DNA from: Azorinus chamasolen
Taxonomy: Eukaryota; Mollusca; Bivalvia; Cardiida; Solecurtidae
Assembly (NCBI GenBank): GCA_963576725.1
Contig: OY755240.1
Location: 30,771,932 to 30,835,931 of the forward strand
Direction: 5' to 3'
DNA length: 64,000 nt
The translations under genes and the position numbers were made by a program. Positions within the stretch are counted from its first letter, which is position 1, and the number at the start of each line of letters is the position of its first letter. The notes under the pieces are model-generated. The model was not told the origin of the DNA, ran no database searches, and saw nothing but the letters and a program-made list of their open reading frames with translations. Positions 55,676 through 64,000 of this stretch are shown here, in pieces.

Positions 55676-55949
55676 CCGGAACAAATACATGGTTTGTGAC
55701 GCGTTTTACCTCTACGGGTGGACTGGTCCTAAAGGTCACAGCTCACGGGTCAAAATCGAACTACAATTGCGGTTCTAAGTACGTCATATTTTGTAGTGTT
55801 TACATAGTCTTGTTACTTCCATAACCCTTTACAGTAGTACAGGTAAACCACGCTATATTGAGACTTGTTGTTATTTTGTTGTTTACATAACAGCACAGAA
55901 GTACAGGGCCAGACAACACACTTTAGTAACTCACCACATATTATGTACT

Positions 55950-56020
55950 GGGCTTTGGTCTAATGGATATGTACCTAGTCTTGCAAACAGGAGGTCGTGG
56001 GTTCGAATCTCGAGCTATGC
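55950..56020 (+). ncRNA. tRNA-like unit 1, left arm
   Basis: A box TGGTCTAATGG fits TRGYNNARNGG exactly; B box GGTTCGAATCT matches 10 of 11. Spacing suits a tRNA. A possible anticodon loop CTTGCAA sits on a stem with mismatches. The acceptor stem pairs poorly, so a functional tRNA is doubtful. A T-run (TTTTTTT, about 56,030) follows, as for Pol III termination. The D-arm resembles tRNA-Arg. Confidence 0.5.
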
Positions 56021-56193
56021 AGTTTACTCTTTTTTTGTTTTTTAAAAAACGGATTTACTATTTGTAATTTTATTTTTATTTTTTATTCTTTTTCAATTAT
56101 ATGTTAATATTTTGTTAATAATTATTATATGTTATTATTTATATTTATTGTTGTTTTGTACGGACAGTATTTTAATGAAAAAAAATATTAGTC

Positions 56194-56262
56194 ACTGGTA
56201 AGAATCGAACTCAAGACCGCCACATGTAAGTCCAGATACATATCCATTGCACCAAGACAACT
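56194..56262 (-). ncRNA. tRNA-like unit 2, left arm
   Basis: Minus strand: A box TGGTGCAATGG (exact fit), B box AGTTCGATTCT. It is followed downstream on that strand by ATATTTTTTTTC, a Pol III-type terminator. Confidence 0.45.
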
Positions 56263-56729
56263 ATGTTGAAAACATTGCGGCTTGCTAAGGCTTTTAAAAA
56301 TAAAGAAGCGCTGTAGTCGCTTCGTTTTGTTTACATTAGAGTAGGTCATGTTTTGTTCCAAAATAAGTTGGTCTATCTGTACAACGATCAGATGGCGTTG
56401 TTTCCAAAACAGTGTGTATGTAAACACAGAAAATTAAACGATAATTACAACTGTGGCATGTATATTAGGATAGGAAGCAGTGGTGTAGTGGTTATGCTGT
56501 TAGACCTGGATTAACCTATACAACACGTCGCAGTTTAATTTATCGTTAATTTTCTGTGTTTATATACGTACTGTTTTGTAAACAACGCCATCTGATTGTT
56601 GTACTACTGTACAGATGGACCAACTTATTTTGGAACAAAACATGACCTACTCTAATGTAAACAAAACGAAGCGGTTACAGCGCTTCTATATTTTTAAAAG
56701 CCTTAGCAAGCCGCAATATTTTCAACATA

Positions 56730-56798
56730 GTTGTCTTAGTGCAATGGATATGTATCTGGACTTGCATTTGGCGGTCTTGAGTTCGAGTCTTACCAGTG
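56730..56798 (+). ncRNA. tRNA-like unit 2, right arm
   Basis: Inverted-repeat partner of 56,194-56,262: A box TAGTGCAATGG, B box AGTTCGAGTCT, then ATATTTTTTTTTC. Confidence 0.45.
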
Positions 56799-56975
56799 AC
56801 TAATATTTTTTTTTCATTAAAATACTGTCCGTACAAGACAACAATAGATATTAATAATAACATGTAATAACTATTAACAAAATATTAACATATAATTGAA
56901 AAAGAATAAAAATTAAAAAGAAAATTACAAATAGCAAATCAGTTTTTAAAAAGAAAAAAGAAAAAAAGTAAACTG

Positions 56976-57046
56976 CATAGCTTGAGATTCGAACCCACGA
57001 CTCCCTGTTTGCAAGACTAGGTACATATCCATTAGACCAAAGTCCA
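56976..57046 (-). ncRNA. tRNA-like unit 1, right arm
   Basis: Minus strand partner of 55,950-56,020: TGGTCTAATGG A box and GGTTCGAATCT B box kept, followed by a T-rich run on that strand. Confidence 0.5.
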
Positions 57047-57214
57047 GTACATAATATGTGGCGAGTTACTAAAGTATGTTGTCTGGCCCTGTACTTTTGT
57101 GCTGTTATGTAAACAACAAAATAACAACAAGTCTCAATATAGCGTGGTTTACCTGTACATTGTTCAAGAACTCAGAGCTACAGATAAAGGTACGTACCCA
57201 AATACTAAAATCGT

Positions 57215-57327
57215 CATTTTCTATCAAAACCAATACTGTGACCACTTTAGAATCGTCTCGAAGAGACGAAACCCTAAGAGCTTCGAGACGATTATAAAGA
57301 GTGGTCACAGTGTAAGGTTTGGTGGCG
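57215..57327. mobile_element. Family F MITE
   Basis: TTCTATCAAAACCAATACTG faces CAGTGTAAGGTTTGGTGG, with inner stems AATCGTCTCGAAGAGACGA and TCGAGACGATT. The flank CAGATAAAGGTACGTACCC also occurs, inverted, beside the copies at 24,455 and 62,061, so the real element is larger. Confidence 0.7.
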
Positions 57328-57898
57328 AAAAAGGAAGTTATTCTTGAAAATGTTTACATTGACGCATCTTAACTTTGAACTTTGATCTTTTATTTCAATA
57401 ACTGTTTAGGGTCCAGTTTAGTGGGCAGCATTAACAAATCCACATACAATATGGACCTCTGAGAACGTACGACGTCATGCATATTCATTCACTTAATTCC
57501 TGGTGAGAGGACTCCTCTGGGTCTACATTGTTTGTAAGGGATATTCGTTATTTGTTTTCCTCACTGAAAGAGTTAATCAATCTAAATTGAAAAATGGGTT
57601 AAAAGGAAAATATATCTGACTCCAACTATTTATAGTCCTAATACATTTGATGTCTCTTTTATTAATCTTAAACAAAATATTGAGATGGCAAATAACAATG
57701 TTTAGTTGTTTTATTGTATCGATAACTTACTTGTTACTGATAATCGATATCAAATCTATTCTTTTAATGAATGATTTGCAGTATTGAAATACTAGCACGG
57801 CAAACATAAACTTTTAGTTGTTTTATTTTGACGCTAACTTAGGGTGTCATTGATATCCTTGTAATAAATGATTTGTACTATTGAAACAAAAGCACGGC
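57328..57898. other. No clear feature; weak family B traces
   Basis: ACGACGTCATGCATATTCAT and GGTCTACATTGTTTGTAAGG near 57,468-57,540 look like eroded family B. The rest is AT-rich. Confidence 0.35.
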
Positions 57899-57902
57899 TT
57901 AA

Positions 57903-58146
57903 CCCTTCGCTTGCTATTCTCGTCAATATACCTACCTGTAAATAGTGAAGACCCAGATGAGACAGCTCCTGCAGGAGCTGTCTCATCAGGGTCTGCACTA
58001 TTTACAAGTTGATTGTGCAACCAGTGCACTCCACAGCAGTGATTGCACAGCGATACACTTGTACACAGTGAAGATATATGTAATTAAACAACAGGGCATG
58101 GGTAAAGAAGGAGAAATGTATTTTAAAATTCAGCAAGAGAAGGGCT
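57903..58146. mobile_element. Family C MITE, best copy
   Basis: TTAA at 57,899. Opens CCCTTCGCTTGCTATTCTCG and closes TCAGCAAGAGAAGGG. A perfect hairpin, GAGACAGCTCCTGCAGGAGC, with flanking TAAATAGTGAAGACCC and GGGTCTGCACTATTTA. Confidence 0.9.
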
Positions 58147-58312
58147 AACTGTTTGAATACTGGATTTTCAGAGGTTAACGATACTGTACATTGAGTATGA
58201 ACTTGTATAAATTGCAAAGGGATTTTGATTTTGCTTGACAAGTAGTGCAGACCTTGATCTGGGTTCATATTATCGGTATCAGTTAATATAGGTGTTCCCT
58301 GTATTACAGACA

Positions 58313-58500
58313 GCGAAACCTGTCCTAAGCGCCCGTTTATTTATTTGAACATAGGAGTCTTAAACTACAGGTGGTTGCTTAATGCAAGGCATAAGTAATG
58401 CTCAGTCTTTCTGCTTTACTTTTGACCTGCATTTAGCTACCACCGCCTTACATACCCATAATAAGACCTCTCTTCATGGCCACTTAAGACACCCCTACTG
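58313..58500. mobile_element. Family A MITE
   Basis: GCGAAACCTGTCCTAAGCGC, core AGGTGGTTGCTTAATGCAAG, then GGCCACTTAAGACACCCCTA and CTGTA. The left terminus is mutated. Confidence 0.65.
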
Positions 58501-58504
58501 TATT

Positions 58505-58791
58505 CAACACATACAGGTGTATCGAACTTGGATAACTCGAAATTCGGAATAACTCGAAGTAAAGATTCGGTCCTTCCAACATTTACAATAAAGAATTGTT
58601 CCAAAATGTAGCACTACGCATAATTATGTAGAAACATAACAGCTTAATGCAGATATACGGTAATGCTCAATACTTCTACGCTGTGAACATGACAATTTGT
58701 TCAGATTAGAAATCGGATGACTCGAATCTCTGTTATTTCGAAGTAATTTATATGGTTGCTTGATGTTCGAGATGTCGAAGTTCAACTGTAT
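58505..58791. mobile_element. Family D MITE
   Basis: TATCGAACTTGGATAACTCG faces GTTCGAGATGTCGAAGTTC then AACTGTA. It keeps CTTAATGCAGATATACGG in the core. The left 10 bases are altered compared with 38,130. Confidence 0.65.
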
Positions 58792-58982
58792 GATATTTTG
58801 ACTGACGATGTCTGTTAACGAGATGCATGTAGTCGGTTTACACAACATATCTTCATTTAGTTGATTCGTTCATTTCATAACGAACAGTTACTATTCGTGA
58901 AGATGATAAAACTTGGTTTCATTCTGAACTACGGATGTGGATTCTTATTATAGAGTAAGAGATCGACTGAAGAAAGCATGTA

Positions 58983-59187
58983 TAGTAAAACATCTCTATA
59001 ACGGCCACTAAAGTACATCAAGTATTTTGTGTTAAAGGCAGGAGGCTACTTAAAGCAAGGTGAAAGTAAAACATAACGCCCCTATATAGGAGCGTTCTGT
59101 TTTACGTTAACCTTGCTTTAAGTAGCCACCTGCCCTAAATACCAACTAATTAACACAATTTAGTGGCCGTTATAGAGAGGTTTTACT
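58983..59187. mobile_element. Family A MITE (TATAACGG subtype)
   Basis: TAGTAAAACATCTCTATAAC faces TTATAGAGAGGTTTTACTTA. Hairpin: AAACATAACGCCCCTATATA with GGAGCGTTCTGTTTTAC. Confidence 0.85.
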
Positions 59188-59504
59188 TACTATGATCTAG
59201 GTAACAAGAAGATAGATGACAAGATATTCGTAATAACCATTTACTATTCATATCAGAAATATTGACATCATAAATATTTGTTAGCTGAAATTTTATAATG
59301 ACATATTTGCACATGTGTTTTGGTATCGGTATAAACTGTCGAGTCAGGTCTATAAGATACATGTATTTCTGTCGTAAATTTACTAACGCAAATGTATTTG
59401 AATATTATTTATACATGCAAAATATTACTATGCCACTAAAATTTAATAGTATACCTTATCCAAGTACGCTCCTTCTTTACTTATATGAAATATTACAAGG
59501 AAGC

Positions 59505-59753
59505 AATGATATAAATGTCCTGGACTGGCCATCCTTGTCGCCAGACCTGGCACCGATAGAAAGCATCTGGGTGGAGCTTAAAACACGCGTATATGCACGT
59601 CAATCACCACCGAACAGTGTTCAACAGTTACACCAGGCTCTTATCCAAGAGTGGAACAATATTCATCAGAACGATATCAAGAATGTAAATGGCTCTATGA
59701 GACGTAGATGCATTGCTTGTATTCAGGCCAATGGAGGATACACGAGATATTGA
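59505..59753 (+). pseudogene. Tc1-like transposase, C-terminal fragment
   Basis: The last about 83 codons of a longer open frame read NDINVLDWPSLSPDLAPIES, IWVELKTRV, QALIQEWNNI and SMRRRCIACIQANGGYTRY before TGA. This is the Tc1 C-terminus with the third catalytic residue in PIESIW. The 69 codons before it do not match, so the fragment begins at about 59,505. It differs from the 13,036 element and lacks terminal repeats. Confidence 0.85.
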
Positions 59754-59759
59754 CAATGT

Positions 59760-61100
59760 GTGAACATTGAAATTGTGGGTAATGAAGTTTTGCATAATGA
59801 AAACGGGGTTAATTGTTTAACTATGTTAATGACATTTAAACATATGTTGGTAAGGTACCAAGGAAATGAAATGTCGTCGTTATTAATTATTTTAACTGTT
59901 TATTTTCGAATGATATGTGTTTCTCCAACCGTTGCGTTTATTTTGCGGTTCGGTGTATTTCGCAACCAAATGAATATAATCTTCTTACGGTATCGTATGC
60001 ATCAATATAAATCCAACGATGATTTCTCAAATATTACGTGTTTTCTGGGACATTGGCAAACGTCCGTCTATACCGATCTCACGCTATCACAGCGATAAGG
60101 CGACGATTTGCAGTTAAAAATAAAATGACTCATTTCTATCACCAACTGCCAACAGCGGCCTTTACGTCTATCTTTACAATAAAGAAAATATTCCAAAATA
60201 GGGAATTAATATAATACATAAATACTTGAACTGCTCTGATCTAATATTTCGACCACTAAGGGCCTTTTTCAAAGATAATCATGTCAAAATACACGTCACA
60301 TTTGTGCCATAAAATCAAAGAGAATAATGTTGATCCAGCGTCATGGTGACATTGGATGAACACTGGATGAACAAATGAAAACTTGTGAAATCCGTGACGT
60401 CGCGTACGATGGCTGCTTCCTCGGCCATTTGCAGCTAACTGGCAAACCTCGCTAATTTTAAATCAACCTTTTGATGCAAGGGACTCAAATATGGGGGTTG
60501 GTGATAGAATTGGGTCGTTTTATTGAACCACGTCATCTTTTGAACTACAACACGTCAGGTTATCGATGTGATTAGGATGAGACCGGGACGTTTGTCAATG
60601 ATCCAGAAAACTTTTTTGGGAAAATCATTGTTAGACATATAAAAATGCTTAAGATACCGTCATTTGATTAGTAGTAATATATCCTTGCCTTCTATAGCCG
60701 AAGGAATTACGAACGTATCATGTAAATTGTAACACTTACAGGCATGCTTGTACTTGTGGTACACGGTGTCCTTGTCCCTGTTATTATATAGTATATATAG
60801 ACTCACAGGGAGCAGTACAGACCCCATGGTCTGATATAGGTATACTCTGTTTTCAAAGGCATGATAAGGCGTCCATGTGAGAGAAAGAATTAAATTAATT
60901 AGCCAACAAATTCCTGTATAGTCCTATCTTAACTCGATTGAATATGATGTATAGAACAACTAAGAACAAATGATAAAATAATCTAGATACTATTTGAATA
61001 GCTGCATTTCAAATGTCTATTATTCACGTCAGACAAAAACAAATTATGGATTGTTTCACTTCTTTACTCAGTATCTACTGTAGACGAGGAAAATGTTATA
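59760..61100. other. No recognisable gene
   Basis: AT-rich. Bases 60,230-60,270 (CTAATATTTCGACCACTAAG) have a look I associate with the untranslated ends of Penelope-like elements, but this is weak. A B-type fragment (CAGACCCCATGGTCTG, TATACTCTGTTTTCAAAGGC) lies at 60,818-60,895. Confidence 0.35.
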
Positions 61101-61109
61101 CTACCCCTC

Positions 61110-61490
61110 CTTAACCATTTCTCTGTTTAATAGTCATGCAAGAAATTATGACATCATGAATATTTCTTCGCCGAAGTTTTATAATGTTAATCTTTCAGAC
61201 GGCTCTCTGTTTGCACAAATGCGTGAAGATGCGTTTATCCCTTTCTCTGTTCTGTATTTAGACCAAATTTCAATACATCCTGAATATTCATTGACAAAAT
61301 AGTTAAAAAGAAATATGGAAGGTGCCACATTGTAGACATTTTAGAAGGCAAAGAAACTGATCTTTCAAATTATATTAGCAAACAGAGCAGACCCTGATCA
61401 GACGGCTCCTCCAGGAGCCGTCTAATCTGGGTCTACTCTGTTTGCAAATGCGTGCAAACACGTTTATATGAGGGAAAGGGTTAAATGAAG
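61110..61490. mobile_element. Two family B MITEs, one likely nested
   Basis: The first opens AACCATTTCTCTGTTTAATA (61,113) and reaches CGTGAAGATGCGTTTAT. The second is complete and inverted in sub-order (61,238-61,490): CCCTTTCTCTGTTCTG, hairpin GACGGCTCCTCCAGGAGCCG, GAGGGAAAGGG, TTAA. Confidence 0.7.
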
Positions 61491-61499
61491 ACAAGTGTT

Positions 61500-62055
61500 A
61501 AATAGGACATTGTTTTGCTAATATTAATATCTCCGACACTGTCGTTGAATAAATAGTTATTTTACTTGTTGTAAATAAAACATTTGGACCAAGCGGTATA
61601 TCACATAGACTGTGTACAATGTTCAGAGGTTGTATATCAACTACATGTAGTTGATATTGTATTCCATATCTGCCAATAGTTTGATAACAACTGACATCAT
61701 GATTTGATGACATTCAAGGGCGTTAGAGAGCATATTGCATAAATAAAGGCCTTAAATTACAAGAACATGCTTAAATTATAGGAGAGTGGATTAAACGGGT
61801 ATCTCTTGGCATATATTCTAATTATTTGAACTCTTCTTTTGTCCGTTTCTGATGTAAAACCATATTCGCAGGGAGTTGTATTAGGCCCTCTTTCATTTTG
61901 TTATACGATGGGTATTACCCACTAAGTGTATCTAGATATTTTGCAGAGTTCATTTCTTTATACAGTTCTGTGACTAGCATAAAGGCAAACATCGGGGTTT
62001 AATTGGGGAATTATTCAATACATTACAGAGGTCCAATGTTTCAAGAACAGCTCCT
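61500..62055. other. No recognisable feature
   Basis: AT-rich sequence without tandem repeats or coding signals. Confidence 0.45.
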
Positions 62056-62060
62056 TTATT

Positions 62061-62153
62061 TCTCCACCAAACCCTATACTGCGACAACTCTTTAGAATGT
62101 CTGTCTCGAAGAAACATCTTAAATAGTGGTCACAGTATAGGGTTTGGTGGAGA
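62061..62153. mobile_element. Family F MITE
   Basis: TCTCCACCAAACCCTATACT faces AGTATAGGGTTTGGTGGAGA. The outer flank TGGGTACGCACTTTATCTGT matches the flank of the 24,455 copy. A J hairpin follows at 62,516-62,590. Confidence 0.8.
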
Positions 62154-62708
62154 CATAACGATTTTAGTATTTGGGTACGCACTTTATCTGTAACAGCAGC
62201 TTTGCATCACATGCATCCAAATATGGTAAAACATTATTAATGCCCTTTTAATTTTGATTTTAATATGTTAGACTTAGAATTAACATCTCAGTTTGACTAA
62301 TTGAAATGTATCTCGTTGAACAAAATGCCAATGCAAATACATTTGGCGGGAATCTAGCTACTGGCCTCTAACGTGAATTACAAGTTTCCTGCCAGATTTG
62401 CCCGCGCTTGAATTAATTAACCTTCTGCACTCTGGGCAATTGTCGTCTGCAAATAGTGCCGTCTGTTTCAACTCTAAAATTCATTTTTCTTCTATTTCTT
62501 TTCAAACCGCATTGTCAGAGTGACAAATAGTTTTGATCTTGATGAGACCGAGTTACTCGGCTTCTCATCTGGATCCAAACTGTTTGCAAAGGTTATCACG
62601 TAGTCGCTAGTAGAGCGTTCAATGATAAAGAGCCAAACACGGTCTGTACATCATAATAAAACCTTACAGTTTATTTGTTTTACGTGTGTTGTAATATTAA
62701 TGTTTTAA

Positions 62709-62950
62709 CCCTTACCCTGTTGAATATTCATGTAAGAAATAATGACGTCATGAACATCAAAAAGATTATTTTTTATAAAATGTTATATGAACACACCACG
62801 TTTTGCCTCATGCAGAAGCTGCAGAATCAGATCTATATTACACCATAAGCAAACACAGCAGACCCTGATTTGACGGCTCCTATAGAAGCCATCTGATCTG
62901 GGTCTAATCTGTTTGCAGATGCATAAAATGCGCTTACATAAGTGAAAGAG
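62709..62950. mobile_element. Family B MITE, TTAA flanks intact
   Basis: TTAA at 62,705 and 62,951. CCCTTACCCTGTTGAATATT opens; TTACATAAGTGAAAGAG closes. Same internal order as 38,619. Confidence 0.85.
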
Positions 62951-63289
62951 TTAACATGCTTAGCTGTTTCGTGAATGTAATTTACTACGTACTTGAGCAA
63001 AAACAAACAAGAATGTCGTCCTTTGAATTATATTGAAGATATATTAAACCGCTAGGTTCACTTAATCTCTCATTGGACTAAGTCTTGGCTCAAAACAAAA
63101 CTAAAGCAATTACGTTTTCGCTCAATAATAACGACTTCTGCCCGAAACTGGTATTTGATGATACAATCAATTTGTTGAAGAACATACATAATTATTTGTG
63201 AGTTACATTGAGGTGTAATAATCAGTGGAATAATCATATTACAATCAACCTCTAAAGCAATTGCAATCATGGAGCGGATTTGAATTCGC

Positions 63290-63515
63290 CTTTTCACGCA
63301 TTTATAAACAGAGTAGATCCAGATCAGACGGCTCCTATAGGAGCCGTCTGATCAGGGTCTGCTCTGTTTGCTAATGGAATTTGATAGATGTGATTTGATA
63401 AAATGGCTACACTGTTCCACCTTCCATATTTCATTATACATTGTAACTATTTTGTCAATGAATATCCAGTAGGTACTGAAATTTGGAATAAACACAGAAC
63501 ACGGAAAGTTGTAAT
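63290..63515. mobile_element. Family B MITE (hairpin-first subtype)
   Basis: CACGCATTTATAAACAGAGT, perfect hairpin GACGGCTCCTATAGGAGCCG, then CCACCTTCCATATTTCATTA and GAATATCCAGTAGG, as in 7,558-7,800. A further fragment lies at 63,820-63,920. Confidence 0.75.
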
Positions 63516-64000
63516 TAAACCAATATCTGTATCATATATTACATCAATTGTGGAGTTGGGTTACATGTATATCGTTTGGAATAGCTGCTCCTGTCATTGC
63601 CTAATTTGGAAATAGAAAGTGCAAAATGAAGGACCTGTACGCACCACATAAGCAACTCTGGACAACCAATACCGTGCATGTAGGGGAAATAACCCACTAA
63701 CTTCTGAGAAATCATGAAACTATTGAACTCCCTTTTGCTAGTACATTTGTATCTCGTCGTTGATCAATGTTAACACTGATAGTAGGACTTCGAATACTTT
63801 TTGTTTCTTTTTAATTCTTTCATACGCCGTAAATTTATACGCCTTTCTGTGCCTTTGTAAACAGTGTAGACACATATGAGAGTAAACATCTGACCATGGT
63901 CTGCTCCGGTTGCTTATGAACTAATATAGATAATATAATATTATGTTCTTTTGAGTAGATTTAAACATTTCAAATTCAAAGTTTTGTTTACCTTGTGACA

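Larger units (their letters stand above)
55840..57156. repeat. 1.3-kb inverted repeat with tRNA-like units
   Basis: Left arm 55,840-56,445 and right arm 56,540-57,156 are inverse copies (ACAGGTAAACCACGCTATAT facing ATATAGCGTGGTTTACCTGT). The 94-bp spacer contains GTGGTGTAGTGGTTATG, a perfect A-box-like string. Each arm carries two tRNA-like units pointing toward each other. It could be a fold-back or SINE-derived element. Confidence 0.85.

Noticed and set aside
55950..57046. Four functional tRNA genes
   Set aside because: A and B boxes are good, but acceptor stems pair poorly and all lie in a repeat; kept only as tRNA-like units.

Overview
The window is repeat-dense animal DNA, most likely from a bivalve mollusc. 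I infer this from the mix of elements: a CR1-type LINE with a 2A-like peptide and a PHD finger, a Penelope-like element with a GIY-YIG domain, Tc1 and mariner relics, many short TA- and TTAA-flanked MITEs, and satellites of about 160 bp. No cellular gene is convincingly visible. Nearly all readable coding sequence belongs to mobile elements, and every long one is broken.

Layout. Bases 1-12,940 hold a 164-bp tandem repeat, a mariner relic, a 31-bp minisatellite and many MITEs, several nested. Bases 13,036-14,779 are a decayed Tc1 element bounded by its terminal repeats. Bases 14,785-19,020 are one copy of a duplicated segment, interrupted by a decayed LINE. Bases 19,121-36,665 form a 17.5-kb inverted-repeat (fold-back) structure: two outward-matching arms of 5.6 and 4.6 kb built from about 30 and 20 copies of one 158-bp satellite, around a 7.3-kb spacer that carries a transposase-like terminal exon on the minus strand. 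Bases 36,690-38,853 are MITEs and a second block of the duplicated segment. Bases 38,960-41,640 hold a Penelope-like fragment and a minus-strand LINE tail split by a microsatellite. Bases 43,155-47,489 are an almost complete CR1-like LINE. From 48,190 onward there are nested MITEs, the second copy of the duplicated segment (50,985-52,350), mariner and Tc1 relics, and a 1.3-kb inverted repeat with four tRNA-like units (55,840-57,156).

How it fits together. The copy at 50,985-52,350 runs continuously through sequence that in the first copy is split by a TA-flanked MITE (14,980), a LINE (15,528), the 17.5-kb fold-back structure (19,121) and another TA-flanked MITE (38,130). It therefore acts as an internal near-empty site, dates these insertions after the duplication, and gives independent evidence that the fold-back structure moved or grew as a unit.

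Family labels used here, defined by me. A: TA-flanked, ends CAGTARAACC, with a core hairpin containing GCAGAAAGCTCC. B: TTAA-flanked, ends CCCTTTCCCT, with a core hairpin around GACGGCTCC. C: TTAA-flanked, ends CCCTTCGCTTGCT. D: TA-flanked, ends CAGTTGAAC, with an A-like core. E: TTAA-flanked, ends CCCATT. F: ends near CTCCACCAAACC. G: CGTACG-rich, ending GTTGTGACC. I: ends CAGTYCCACTAG. J: about 70-bp hairpin AAACAGTTTGGATCC. K: TA-flanked, ends CAGTGCTCCCTCC. L: hairpin with TTATAA near its ends.
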